Positions 43,371 through 56,302 of a DNA stretch of 64,000 nt are shown here, piece after piece. The notes under the pieces are model-generated. The model saw only the letters and a list, made by a program, of their open reading frames with translations, did not search any database and was not told where the DNA came from. This DNA comes from Toxorhynchites rutilus septentrionalis (Eukaryota; Arthropoda; Insecta; Diptera; Culicidae), in the NCBI RefSeq assembly GCF_029784135.1, contig NC_073746.1:226685882-226749881 (forward strand). The letters are read 5' to 3'. Both the position numbers and the translations under genes were made by a program. Position 1 is the first letter of the stretch; each line of letters starts with the position of its first letter.

Positions 43371-45004
43371 AAAAAAACAAAAGACGGCTGGAGAGATGTA
43401 GGACTACACATTCTAACATACTTTTAGTTCTTCTTCGCCTTCTTGGTTTGTTTTATTGAGGTTTTGTGGTTAATCTTCTCAATCACCAGGAATATTTGAA
43501 TGATGATGATGGATCCTACCGCCGACGCCGTTGACTGGTTGCTAGCTGGATGGCTGCCGAATAGTAATTGGAACTAAAAAATGTGACCACAGAACGGATA
43601 AAATTCCTCAAAACCCCCTAACTAACTTATTATGTTTATTAAACATATGCACAGAATGCATTTACTGAGCGGCGCAAGCAATGGGCTCAAAAATTCTCTA
43701 ATTAACTTTCTGCTTTAACACATCGTGTTAGCTGATCGCTATCTGGAGTGCGACTGAATTTTGTACCCTCATTCACCTTTCTGAAGATACTAAGTAACAT
43801 CGAAGAAAAAAAAATCATACCGTGTAGGCTAACTGCTGAATTGCATGGAAAAATACTTCTTGTTTATTCTTTCCACTATATATGTCTTTGACAAAGAGAT
43901 AGCTGGAGATATTTCCTATTTATTTATCTCGCAACACTATCACTCATTCATTCATTTAATTCGGGTTGACGGCATTTTGTGTTCTGTCATTGTGGAATAA
44001 AAATCATAATTATTCTGTGCATTTATAAAATTTTACTTTTTCGTATCGAATATGTATTTTACATGATAGAGGAAAACCTTTTTCCACTGATTTTATATTA
44101 TAATGATGACTTTTTTGTGAAAATATTAAGTTAAGTAAGAGTCACGATTGCGTGTTTGAACCATTAAAAAAATCTACTGACTTTTTTTCCATTCAAATTA
44201 TAACGATTGTAAACTACTATCAGGCGTGCTATCTATCTTTTTTCTCTCCAATTACAAGCCTTAATAAATGCTGACAATGTACCTTCGATAACACGAATAG
44301 CTTCAGAATAGATAAATAATAAACGAAATAAAGAGTAAGCATTAATAAAATTATGCAATGTCGACATCTGATGACGACATTCGTTTTTGGGACCCAAAAT
44401 ATTCTCTATCAGGTTGAAAGACCTTGATAGAGAATATTTTATAATGTTAAAATTTGAATGAAAATTTTTACATAATGTTATTTGATTACTTGAAACACGT
44501 AGCTCTGATTCTTACTTAACCATTTAGCTATACATTTCTTAATATCTCCACAAAAACTCATCATTGACAAATTTCATGCCAACTCGACTGGTCGTTGGCA
44601 GCACCATCTCAGATAGCAGTGAAACGTTGTGAGTGTTGACACTAGTGATGAAACGGATAGTAGTTTGGCCGGATACCGGAGACCGGATATCCGGCAAGCT
44701 TCGGGGCCTGATAGCCGGATATTCGGCTCTTTATTTGCGAATACGAAACTGGGAGAAGCTGCATGTATTCATGAAGCAAATGATGAGTTACATTTTAGGG
44801 AGTAAAAGTTCATTATTTATATTTAAAAATGTGTTCCTGATTGAATTTTCCGGCGAGAATGAATATCCATTAAAAGAATATTGAATCGATTTTTTTCTGT
44901 TAAGGATTTAATATGATGAAACACAACAGAATCAACAGGAACAGAATGATGAAATTTTTGTGGGTATATTGTGGTTATAAAATATAACTTGAAAACTATA
45001 ATAC
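43371..45004. other. No recognisable gene; CCGGATA cluster
   Basis: AT-rich. Near 44668-44730 the motifs CCGGATAC, CCGGATATCCGG and GCCGGATATTCGG cluster within an otherwise AT-rich stretch, in a short open frame of no known family. Confidence 0.4.
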
Positions 45005-46275
45005 CTACAAAATTCTGGTCAATGGATGAAATGTTGGAAATTGTTCAAATTTTCATGAATTTTTTTACTATTTTTTTTTAATATCGCTCAAAAAAACATT
45101 GTCAAAATTAAAATTCGTTTTTCTCAAAAATCTTTTGTTTTAATTCTCGAAATCAGTATATGAATATCCCTTACAATTTCCAACAAGTCGTCCATACATC
45201 GGAAGAAGGGCACTTTTACTGGGAAAAACATTTTCTAACAACAACTTTTTCATGTTTTCTTTGATCCTGATTTTGTTTAAAGTCAAGATAGCGATATAAT
45301 GTATTTTGTAGATCTTATAGATTTTAAATTGAGATTTTTCGCAAGAAAAAGTTGGAAAAAAAATCCAAATTTCAAAAAAATTCTCACGCAAAATCTATTA
45401 GACCTGCAACATTTTAGTCAAAGAATAAAATGTAGGAAATTATTTATAGTTTCATTAAAAAAATATCAAACAAATTTTTTTCAAACAGAACTTCACTGAA
45501 AATAAATATTTTGAAAATTTAAATTCATTTTTCTCGAAAACATGTATTTTTAAAATTCTAAAAAAAATGGATGTAAATAGCCCTTATAATTTTCAACAAG
45601 TCACCCATACATCCTAAGATTGACACCTTTGCAGGGAATTTTTTTTCTGTGACAACAACTTTTTCATGTTTTATGTGAAAAATTACTATTAATATTTAAC
45701 TCGTAACATTTTTTCGTATAAATTATCGCGATTTACATGTTCTGAAAACTTTTTTCTATTTAGAAACATGTCAAGAACATGTCAAACGCGGGAATTTACA
45801 CACAAAAAGTAAGATGGGTAAAACATTATTATCACGGAGTATTCAAATGCTATACTATAAACTATAAAATATAGAAGGTTGATGTCTTCGACAAAAGTTC
45901 ACATTTTAATAAGATCTAAAATTTTGTCGAATATTCTATATCGTTTTTTTTTTAATTTCAGACTAAATATAGGTAAATGGTATTTTTTCGAAGAAAACAT
46001 GAAAAAGTTGTTAGAAAAACTTTTTTCTGTAAAAGTGCCTATCTTCCGATGTATGAACGACTTGTTGGAAATTATTAGGAGTATTCATGTAATTTTTTTG
46101 AAAATTTTCAAAAAATACGTTTTTCAGAAAAATGAATTTTAATTTGGAAAATTTGTTTTTTTTTCAGCGATTTTTTAAAATTTTTGGTATTTTTTATGAT
46201 TTTTTTAATAAAATTATGAAATTTTATTTGAACAATTTCCTACATTTCAACCTTTGACCAGAATTTTGTAAGTAG
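45005..46275. repeat. Three-copy repeat: two direct, one inverted
   Basis: Units at about 45005-45260 and 45410-45680 are direct repeats; one at about 46000-46275 is inverted. Common words are AAATTCATTTTTCTCRAAAA, TTTCCAACAAGTCGTCCATA, CATCGGAAGA and AACTTTTTCATGTTTTCTT. The first and third can pair over ~260 bases. Non-coding, AT-rich. Confidence 0.65.
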
Positions 46276-46446
46276 AGTAAATGATTTTGGTTTGTCCGAT
46301 TTAGGATGTTTTCGGAGAAACTAGTAAATGCAAATTGATATTTCCTAATGAAAATACCATATAATCAAGACGAGTTTGGGTTTGTTGAAAAGCTCCAAGT
46401 CCCTAGTTGCTTATAATAGCCTAAGGCGTTTATGTTTTTCAACGAT
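46276..46446 (+). repeat. Truncated left end of pogo-like TIR element
   Basis: GAGTAAATGATTTTGGTTTGTC and the next ~160 bases match the left end of the element beginning at 46449, which directly follows. The second copy seems to have inserted at a TA within the first. Confidence 0.6.
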
Positions 46447-46448
46447 TA

Positions 46449-47361
46449 GGGTAAATGATTTTGGTTTGTCCGATTTAGGCTGTTTTCACGCAACTAGGTC
46501 ATGCAAATCGATTTTTCTTAATGAAAATCACATATAATTAAGTCGAGTTTGGGTTTGTTGAAAAGCCCCAAGTCTTTAGTTGCTAATAATACTACAAAGC
46601 GTTCAAATTATCCATGTTTTTAGGCCTTTTAACGATTTTCTTCAAAGCGAAATTATGATCATGGTTTTTCCGAAATATGATCATGGTTTGTTCGGTTTTA
46701 GAAATTACTATTTTTGAATTAAGAAATTCGAATTTCCTCGTAGATGTTGCATTTCTCATTGCTTGAGTTTACTGTCATCATATTGATCTATTCATAATTA
46801 AGGTTTTCTTCAGCATATTGCCTTTTCTTGGGCATTTTAAAGGTGAACATCACTCAATACAGAGAAACTTTATTTTTGCTATGCACGAAGGATAACATAA
46901 ACAAACTGCAGCGCGCCAAGCGGCTGTCATAGTAACAATGTGGACAAACATCAGTGCATTGAGCAAACCATGATCAGGGTTCAGGTTATCGAGATCCATT
47001 AATTACATGATATATCTAACATAAATCTGATACAAATGGTGTGCAAGCAAATGATATTTGTATGTGTTATAATCCAGAAAAGGTCTGAATACGTGCCAAA
47101 TATCATCTGGTGGTTGATTAAAGGTTAGCTCAAATGAGGGACTCTTTGACACCAATAGAAAGTGAGCTTTATAAACCTTTTAAACATCTGAATCCGTAAA
47201 AATATACTATAAAACTACTGTAAATCATGAAAAAGACTTCATTTATATGTTTGGAAACATTTGAATATCTGATTTGACACAGGTGCACTGAACTAGAGCA
47301 TTCAAAAAAATGGACAAACCTTGATCATATTGCCGACTAGACAAACCAATATCATTTACCT
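46449..47361 (-). mobile_element. Pogo-like non-autonomous element (copy 1)
   Basis: Left end GGGTAAATGATTTTGGTTTG, right end complement AGGTAAATGATATTGGTTTG, with TA on both sides. 913 bases. It contains on the minus strand a short coding relic (46790-46836) and several GATCATGGTTTG motifs. The second copy, 53600-55780, is in the opposite orientation. Confidence 0.7.
46790..46836 (-). pseudogene. N-terminal relic of a pogo-type transposase
   Basis: From the ATG complementary to 46834-46836: MPKKRQYAEENLNYE, then stop. The beginning is typical of psq-type helix-turn-helix domains in pogo/Tigger transposases. The copy at 55371 has MPKKRQYSEESLNYE and stops at the same place, so the truncation predates the spread of both copies. 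Confidence 0.5.
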
Positions 47362-48430
47362 TATTATAGTTTTTGAGTTATATTTTTTTGTAAAAAAACA
47401 AGAAATTTTTCCGCCCTTTTCAAAAAGTAGCCTAATTATTTTTTGAATATTTCAAAAAATTACGGATAATTTTTATTCTGAGAATGTATAAAGTACAAAA
47501 ATTAGGAAAAATCAGAATAATTTCCGTAAAATCAGGCGAAATTGAGAGTATTTGTCAGGATTTCAAGGAACGTGCCAAAAAATCTGAAAGATCCTGAAAA
47601 TTCAGGAAAGTTGGCTCTGGATACTAGATTCACAATGGACTCATAGGAGAAAACTCGAGTGCAATTTGCAGAAGAGTTTCTTAAAAAAAAATTTTTAACC
47701 ATTAATAAGCGCATTCAAAATTGTTCTCATTCAAAGCTGCGTTTATTGAATTCGACACGCTTCAAAGTATGCATAGGTGCATCAAAAAGATCTTCCCTGT
47801 TATCATCTAACTTGTTTTCTAATATTAACGTTCCTAACCTTATTTTGTGTAGTTTCCTATAAAAAGATAGATCATTACTGAAATACATAATCCGGTTAGC
47901 GTAGCTTTACTTTGATTTTGGAATGGTTCCCTAACATTATCCGATTATTACATTAGCCAATAACACCCAGCGAGACCATGTATCACCACTGAAATCATTA
48001 GAATATAAGTAAACCAAGCCACAATAATCACAAAAAATCACAAAGTAATCAATGAACTGAGATCAAAGCTGTCGATGGACTCTAAAAAATCAAAGCAAAA
48101 TCCATTCAATTCCGTAACCACCTACTGAGGTGGCTACGCAAGTGAACCGATGAACAGATGTTTTCGCTCATTATGCACACGAACAATGCTTGCAGCATAC
48201 GTACCGATATTTACGAACGTATTAGGTAAAGCACACCGGAAATTATCATATCACTTCAAAGCATATATTCTCACCTGAAGTTGACGACGATGAGAGTTTC
48301 CCAGGGTATAACCGACATTAAAAATTCGCGAAGGGTACCGACGATGGGTATTTCACATTACATACGCCAGTAGACGCACTTTGAATTCGACACATGTTTC
48401 GGTTTAAGATCGCCGTAATTTTTTGCTGTG
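47362..48430. other. No gene; short dispersed AAAATCAGG repeat
   Basis: 47490-47640 resembles 43245-43295 (AAAATTAGGAAAAA, AAATCAGG). The rest is AT-rich with nothing recognised. Confidence 0.4.
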
Positions 48431-49540
48431 TGGCGAACTTACTTTGAATAGTTGTGGCGATTGTTACATGTTACATCGTCGGGTCAATGTCATCGAACGC
48501 CAGTATGTTCTGTTTAAATTTATTTGAAATGTCGCTCTGGGATGAAAAAAAAAACACATGCCGAAGCAAAAACTGCGGAATGATAAATATGCATATGCAA
48601 ATGACATTTTTGTGGAAGATACAATTGAGGTGTGTGGTGTATATTACCACCGGTCTCGCAAGAACCTGTATCGCAAAAACTTTCCGTTTTTGTCGATAAA
48701 ATTTCCATATAAGTGCAGTTTCTCCACACAAAGTAATTTTCGTAATGGCGTACCATAAATAGAGCAGCATTGAAAGTGATGTTCGCTAGTTTGTTCTTAT
48801 TTTGCATATTAATCGCGAAAGAGTGCAAATTTATTGCGGCGCTGCGGCATATCTGGAAATGATTCCATTCAGCTGTGTGACGAGGGGCTACAGCTCCAAA
48901 GCTATTCTCGTTTACTTAGGGGAAGCAGTAGTTGTATTCGCATGATTGTTATAGTGTTAATATCGCTTTCCGAGCCTCCCCAGTCACTAGCTGAACTGTG
49001 GAACCCGTTTAGAATCATCGGTTGATTGAGTGTCTTTCTGTTCTGATTGCCAGCGTGGTATATCGTGGCCAGAACAGGCATGTGTTGTATGACCTTATGA
49101 ACGCCCGTTGGCATAATTAGTTCCCCAAACACATGACACCGATGCATCAAAAACAATTTCACAGAATATAATGTCGAATTAGCGATGTACAGGCCATGGT
49201 CCTTCTCTCTAGTTGCTGTGGCAACCGGTTCCGCACTACAAACGCTGTTGCATTTACATCTCTTTCATTTATACATTCCACACGTGTGCCCGTTGCTGTG
49301 ATGACCACAACCGCGTCATACTAGCCGTTGCAGTCTGATTAAATGCATTATATAGCGCACAATGCAGCTACGCAGCGCTGCCAGTGCATATCCCCAAATC
49401 CCACCCGCGTGGAATTACGTATGTATTCACGCCCGTTGCGCGCTGTCGAGCTATGTTTTTCCGCGTCCGGGACGTATGTCAGAACTGTTATCAGACAGCC
49501 ACGGGAATGCACAACGTGCGACGTTCGTTTGTCCCTATAG
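48431..49540. other. Low-repeat region, no recognised gene
   Basis: Both strands have overlapping frames of 60-100 codons at 48454-48828 with no known similarity. The part 49200-49540 is GC-richer and ends at the A-run. A retroposed sequence ending in poly(A) is possible but unproven. Confidence 0.35.
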
Positions 49541-50018
<478 letters not shown>

Positions 50019-51353
50019 CCGTTCTGAATCATATTTCGGACGCTTAAGGCATATGATGCAGAAAACAAATCTAAACTTTATGCACAGGTATTATTTGGTT
50101 GATATTTTCAATAAATTAGTTCAATATGCATTTAAGCTTTCTACTTTGGTAGCTATTTGGTTGAAAACATAAAAAAATCATCGAATAAAATGCTTTTCAA
50201 ATGAAGCGAATAAAAATCAAACTTCGGACACTGAATCAAATTTCGGACAGATTGAATTCAATTTTCGGACACTTTATTTTGTAGTTTTTTGGACGAAAAT
50301 TACATTACACTTGATTATATTTTATAATCAACGGCGAAACACTTACAATGTTATCACAGTAAACTGTTAACGGTGATGAAAACTGATGAAACACGGGAGC
50401 AATTTAAATATTTAAAATCGGGTAAATCCTACGTTCTCACGCTAAACAAACGTCAAACACAATCGGCAATGAGTCGTGTTGTCAGATTTTTGCCGATTAT
50501 GTTAAAATTCAAATCTCGCGTAACTTTTGAAAAGGTCCTATGTAACAAATGTAAACAAATCGAGTTAATGGATGCACGCTATTAGTTTTCAATCATTGAA
50601 TGTATTACAAAAACAATCGTTCACGTATCTATCTTCTTCATCTTTTTATCGCCGATACAAAAAATATCCAATGTACAGATTCGGATTTTAAGCGCCCGGT
50701 TGTTACTTCGGACGCTTCATTCCTCCGACGCCCGAAACACCCGAAGTAACAAAGCAGTCAAAACAATACGAAGTCGTACTTCGGTCGTTTCGAGTTTATG
50801 TTTCTTACAGGTGTTGTTACGGATTTCAGTGCAATTCGACGAGTGATAACAATAATAATCTGCCTTTAGAATGAAATGCTGTTATTTGGATTGTTGTTTA
50901 GTAGTTAGTTTCAAATTCTTATCATGCAACGTAATATGTCCAATGTGCAAATGCGGGTAATCAAAACGTCCAATGTAACATTTTTCGCTCCTAGTCTTCA
51001 ACTTTAATCTCAAATCACGGAACAACAGTTACGATTGGTTTTTCAGAGTTATTCTTGACTGCTAGTGGTGAAAGTAGCGATAAAGATCGAAAGCTTTTAA
51101 GACAATTCGCGGAATAATGTTTGGCTCTTCAACTTCGTTTTTCTCGATTTGACGAAAATGTTACATTGGACCTTTTCAAAAGTTACGCGAGAAATGTAGT
51201 TCTCATATGAAATGATAGTAAAACCAAGGGATTACTCTAAAGAAGCAATTGTGATATTAATTTTATAGTTATGTCATCAGTGCATCAAGCATTTCAAGAT
51301 ATTAGAACAAAGTGTCCAAAATATGATGTTGTCCGAAATATGATTCAGAACGG
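50019..51353. mobile_element. TIR element, 23-bp perfect ends, non-coding
   Basis: CCGTTCTGAATCATATTTCG at 50019 is mirrored perfectly at the right end (51331-51353, 23 bases in all), with TA at both edges (50017-50018, 51354-51355). Inside are further inverted tracts (e.g. CGCGTAACTTTTGAAAAGGT at about 50518 and its complement at about 51150) and a central small hairpin GTTACTTCGG...CCGAAGTAAC (50702-50750). The whole 1.3-kb element is thus close to a giant foldback. No transposase remnant is seen. The TA duplication suggests the Tc1/mariner/pogo superfamily. Confidence 0.8.
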
Positions 51354-51699
51354 TACCTCTTTTTTTCGAATTCTCCCGTTTTATTTTAAATATTCTTCAA
51401 AATATTTTATCATTCTATTTTGGGTGAAGACAAACTCACAAAATATATAGACGACGCAGATCTGATCAGTCGTGCTCCTACGATGATGAGTTATACGTAC
51501 GTCGGAAAACCCTTGTTTTATATATGAAGATTACAAGTGAATTGAAATATTCGTCACCGGAGAAAATCGCCCCGGAAAACAACTGCAACAGAAACAACCG
51601 CTCAGAAAAAGTGTAATGTCACAAGTAGGCTAGAAATATTGTGGCGCGGGAAACACGTCATGGGTATAAATACTTCACAGAAATTTCTATTTTAAATTA

Positions 51700-52670
51700 A
51701 TTACCGTTTTGTCTCAAATTCCGAACACTTAAGCTTTGAATATATATAATTAAAGCGAATTAGCTAGGTTTTGTTATTGTGTTTTTAGTTGAAAATCCGA
51801 CTAAGAAAATCAATTTTACTCTCGTTGATTTGCGCCTGCGACCTGCGTTTGGCAAGAAAAGAGCTTGAGAGTATTTGTTAACAAATTGTATTTTATATTT
51901 TATATTTTGTATTTCATAACAAATTGTATTTTATATTGTTGCCCCAGAATTGGATTGTCCTTGTATCGCAATTTGTTAACTATCGCTGTATTTGCCTGAA
52001 AAAAATGTGTGTTTAAACATTTTCTGTTCGGAATTTGATTCATGCGTCGAAACTTGATTCAAATTACGAACACTACTTCAACACTAATTTTAATAAAGAT
52101 TTGTGCATAAAAGATTTTTTTTAACGATTTATAGTAGATTCGTAACGATATTCTTACCGAACGAACATGAAAGCAGCAAACTCAATAGTTAAAACAACTA
52201 CAAAAATTGAAAAATTAACGATGCTTGTTTTCTACGGAATTTGCTAATGCAAACATTTTATCACTGGTTTTGATAGTCATTTTTTTGTAAATGCTTTGTA
52301 TTATTAATTATAGGCAGTATCAATACCTGTAAATTATTTTGAAATGAAGCCTATAAACCATAGAATGTCAGGGTTTTCATTATGCAATTATTTGAAACAT
52401 TAAAGTTCAGTAAATTCTCATTTAAAAATGATGTGTTCGGAATTTGAATATATTTCAATATATTTCAATATTTCAATACTAATTTTAATAAATATTTTTG
52501 CATAAAATATCTTTGTTTATCCATTCATTGTAGATTCTTACTTTTCTAGCATTTAACATGAAAATAGCTAACAAATAAGTTGAAAAAACTACAAAAACTG
52601 AATAATTAACGTTGCTTGTCTTTTACGGAATTTGCTAACGCAAACATTTTATCATTGGTTTTGACTGTGA
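51700..52670. repeat. Diverged direct duplication (~390-bp period)
   Basis: Segments near 52130-52320 and 52500-52700 share GTTTTCTACGGAATTTGC, AAACATTTTATCAYTGGTTTTGA and TGTAAATGCTTTR. A further relative of the downstream part is at 58320-58680 (TATAGGCTGTATCGAYRCCTG). Non-coding. Confidence 0.5.
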
Positions 52671-52684
52671 CTGTTGTAAATGCT

Positions 52685-53280
52685 TTACATTATAAATCAG
52701 CCATTCCATGCCAAACCGATATAGTGATTCTCAGATTTTCGTCAAAAGTGGTAGTTTCGTTCTTTATCGCTAATTATGAAACCCGCATTTTTTATTTTTT
52801 TGTTAGGGTGACCATTTCCATTTTAGGGTGGTCCAAAAAACCCGATTACCAAAAATGACTTTTTTTCAAAAATTCATAACTTTTGAACTTCTAGGCCGAT
52901 TCAGATTATCGACATATCAAATTAAAGCCAATCCTGGTCTTTTTTGAAAAAAATACTATACCTGCAGACAATTCGAATTCCGCTCTCGTTATTATTGATT
53001 GTATTCGTTTTTTATTGTTTTCATAGTATCGGGACCAAAGGTCCTATAGTTTTTTATATTTTTTCTGGAAAGCTGAGGATTTTTCACATAACATATCTCG
53101 AAACCAGGGAGGCGTTTTTATTCGTTTCTGAGCTATGATTTTTCAAAGTTACCCGAAGGTCCAAAAAATAATGTTCCCCTTTTTTCCCAAAAATGTCTTT
53201 CTTCAAAAATTTATTACTTTTAAACTACTGGACAGATTCAGATGATCAACATATCAAATTAAACTAGCTTTTCTTGAAAA
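52685..53280 (+). repeat. Left arm of a ~0.6-kb inverted repeat pair
   Basis: It matches 57730-58325 in reverse complement, including CATTCCATGCCAAACCGATA, GTGACCATTTCCATTTTAGG, ATTCATAACTTTTGAACT, TATCAAATTAAAGCCAAT and TTTCTGGAAAGCTGAGGATT. A four-kilobase nest of other transposons separates the arms. Confidence 0.75.
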
Positions 53281-53718
53281 AATAACACACTTGCCAATTA
53301 ATTGGATTATAATCACATACATCCAGTCTAGTCGCCTAGAAATGTTGAACGAAAACTGAAAACATGTTAACTTTGAAAAATCATAACTCAAAAACGAAAA
53401 ATAACACCGCTCTGGTATTCTGATATATTATATAAAAAAGCTCAGCTTTCAGGAAAAAATATAAAAAATATTTCACCCTTAGTCCCGAAACGATTTAAGC
53501 TATAAAAAACAATTATAATCAATAATTACGAAAATAAAATCTATTTTTATTCAAAATGTACAGGTCGGACTCGATTATCCGGAATTTTAGACTCGATTAG
53601 GGTAAATGATCTTGGTTTGTCCAGTCGAAAATATGATCATGGTTTGCCCACTTTTTTGAATGCTCTAATTCAGCGCTCCTGTGTCAAATAAGGCCTTCGA
53701 ATGTTTCGAAACATATAA

Positions 53719-54844
53719 ATGAAATTTATGAACCCATTGGTGATCGGAAATTTTGAACAGCTGATCGAGCTAAATTTTCAATCTGGGTTCATGAGTCCAT
53801 ATCAGGAATTCATCTCCATGCAGGTTGATCCTTCTTCGTATATTCCCAACCGTGTTTGTTTTCCTGACTACATCAATTCCTCTGTGCATTTTTATCTGTC
53901 CATGAAGCAGGATATCCATGGAACATCAGATTATCTTCGATCGAGGATCGTTCCAACGATCTTCGATGCAAAGTGTGGGGATATCAATTGTGATAATATG
54001 TACTTTACTGATGGGTCCTCTATGAATGAGTCCACAGGATTTGGAGTGTTCATCGAATTTTTTAGCACCACAGTCTTCAGAATCCTTGCTCAGTGTATAT
54101 TGCTGAATTGGCAGCGATACACTGGGCGCTGGACAGCGTCGCCTCACGACCTGTTGAACACTATTACATTGTAACGGATAGTCTTAGCTCTGTCGAAGCT
54201 ATCCGTTCAGTGAGGCCGGAAAAGCACTCGCCGTACTTCCTTGAGAGAATACGAGAAATTTTGAGTGCTTTATCCAGACGCTGTTATGTCATTACCTTTG
54301 TCTGGGTCCCTTCACATTGCTCAATTCCGGGTAATGAGAGGGCTGACTCATTAGCAAAGGTAGGTGCAATTGAAGACGATATTTATCAGCGTCAAATCGC
54401 CTTCAATGAATTTTATTCTTTAGTCCGCAAAAATACCATAGTTAACTGGCAACGCAAATGGAACGAAGATGAATTGGGCCGGTGGCTCCACTCGATTATC
54501 CCTAAGGTTAGCCTCAAACCATGGTTCAAAAGTCTGGACTTGAGTCGGGACTTTATTCGCACCTTCTCCCGACTCATGTCCAATCACTGTTCGTTAGATG
54601 CGCTACTCTTTCGTATTAATCTTGCCGACAACAATCTTTGTGTTTGTGGCCAAGGTTACCACGACATCGAGCACGTTGTTTGGTCGTGCGAGCTGTATCT
54701 TGTCGCCAGATCAAATTTAGTAGTCACCCTTCGGGCCCGAGGAAGGCAGCCCATGGTGCCGGTGAGAGACGTGTTGGCTCGGTTAGACCTTGATTGCATG
54801 TCTCAAATATATGTATTCCTTAAAGCTATCGATCTTCGTGTGTG
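53719..54844 (+). pseudogene. Non-LTR retrotransposon RNase H and C-terminus
   Basis: A 5'-truncated ORF2 fragment of an I-type element. The first frame (from 53719) contains YFTDGSSMNESTGFGVFI with the first RNase H Asp. After a one-base frameshift near 54080 the second frame continues with VYIAELAAIHWALDS (Glu), IVTDSLSSVEAI (Asp) and WVPSHCSIPGNERADSLAK (Asp), so all four RNase H carboxylates are present. The C-terminal half has a Cys/His motif (CVCGQGYHDIEHVVWSC). It stops at 54844. A short TTTTCC repeat follows in the 3' region. Only one frameshift and the 5' truncation spoil it, so it is moderately young. Confidence 0.85.
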
Positions 54845-55370
54845 ATTGTCCTTATACCCTTAGTTTTTCCTTTTCCTTTTCCTTTTCCTTTGTGAGAGAT
54901 CGGATCCCTTCTTAAGAATAAGATGAAATGTAAATACATATTAGATATAAGATAGGTTTATATAGGTTTAGTATATTTTTACGAAATCACATGTTTTAAA
55001 GGGTTATAAAATACATCTTCTATTTGTGTCAATGCGCCCCTCATTCGAGCTAACTTTTAATCGATCACCAGACGATTATTTGTCACGTATTCAGACCTTT
55101 TCTGGATTACAACACTTATAAATATTGTAAACATCATGCTTGCTCACCATTTGTATCGGATTTACATAGCTAAACGATTAAATTAACGCATTTTGATAAA
55201 CTCAATTCTGATCATGAGTTTTCCAATTCAATAATGTTGCTTTGTCCACATGATTTCTATGGCAACCGCTTGGCGCGCTGCAGTTTGTTTATGTTTGTTT
55301 ATGGTGTGCTTCGCGCATAGCAGAAGTATGGTTTTTCTGTGTTGATTGTGTTGAGGTGAACACTTCTAAA

Positions 55371-55418
55371 ATGCCCAAGAAAAGGCAATATTCTGAAGAA
55401 AGCCTAAATTATGAATGA
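55371..55418 (+). pseudogene. N-terminal relic of a pogo-type transposase
   Basis: MPKKRQYSEESLNYE followed by a stop, matching the relic in copy 1. It marks the TIR element as a deletion derivative of a pogo-like transposon. Confidence 0.5.
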
Positions 55419-56016
55419 ATCAATATGATGACAGTAAACTCAAGCAATGATAAATGCAACATCTAATTGTGAATTCGAATGTTTTCATTCAAAAATGGAG
55501 ATTTCTAAAACCGGACAAACCATGATCATTTTTTTGGGCAAACCATGATCAGAGATGGTCAAACCATGATCATAATTATTCTTTAAGGAAAATCGTTAAA
55601 AAACATAAAAATTTGAATAATTTCAACACCTTATGGTAGTATTAGCAACTAGAGACTTGGGGCTTTTCAACAAACCCAAACTCGCGTCGATTATGTGTGA
55701 TTTTCATGAAGAAAAATCGATTTGCATTTACTAGTTGCGTAAAAGCACCCCAAATTGGACAAACCAAGATCATTTACCCTATCCGAAGTATTTTATTTTT
55801 GGTTTTCGGAAGTTTTGAATAATTTGTATAATAATTCCATACTGAATAGCTAATATGTGTATCAAAAGAAAGGGCTTGACTAGTAGAATGCAGTTATTTA
55901 TAAAAAATGCAAATTTAAGATGGCCGCAACCGCAAGATGGCGCCATATATATTTTTTTCACAATCCCATCAATATGGGTATCAGATGAAAGAACTTGACT
56001 AGTAGAATACAGTTAT

Positions 56017-56302
56017 CTTCTTCTTCTTCTTCTTCTTCTTCAATGGCACTAATGTTCCTAGAGGAACTTCGCCGTCTCAACGTAGTATTACTTGCGTCAT
56101 TTTTATTAGTACTTAGTTGAGATTTCTATGCCAAATAACACGCCTTGAATGCATTCTGAGTGGCAAGCTCTAGAATACGCGTGATCACAGTGCAAGTCGG
56201 AGGAAATTTCTTTGACGAAAAATTCCCCCGACCAGAACGGGAATCGAACCCGAACACCCGGCATGTTAGTTATGATGCTAACCACTCGGCCAAGGGAGCA
56301 CA
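56017..56302 (-). mobile_element. tRNA-derived SINE with 13-bp target duplication
   Basis: The same family as 15914-16193 and almost identical to it, with a (CTT)n run (tail on the minus strand). The flanks AGAATACAGTTAT at 56004-56016 and 56303-56315 are perfect. It inserted into a minisatellite unit. Confidence 0.92.

Larger units (their letters stand above)
53600..55780 (+). mobile_element. Pogo-like element (copy 2) carrying a non-LTR insertion
   Basis: Perfect 23-base TIRs at 53600-53622 and 55758-55780 (GGGTAAATGATCTTGGTTTG plus TCC) with TA at both sides. About 0.9 kb is the element itself and 1.3 kb is a nested non-LTR retrotransposon. Its own DNA matches copy 1 at 46449-47361 in reverse order, e.g. 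TCATGCTTGCTCACC-type arm sequence and AAACCATGATCA motifs. Confidence 0.8.
53561..55860. mobile_element. Outer TIR element remnant (CAGGTCGGACTCGATTATCC)
   Basis: After TA 53559-53560 the sequence CAGGTCGGACTCGATTATCC and a second ACTCGAT begin an element. Its continuation resumes after the nested element as TATCCGAAGTATTTTATTTT at 55781. The right end was not identified. Related ends occur at 56882 and 57664-57713. Confidence 0.5.
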
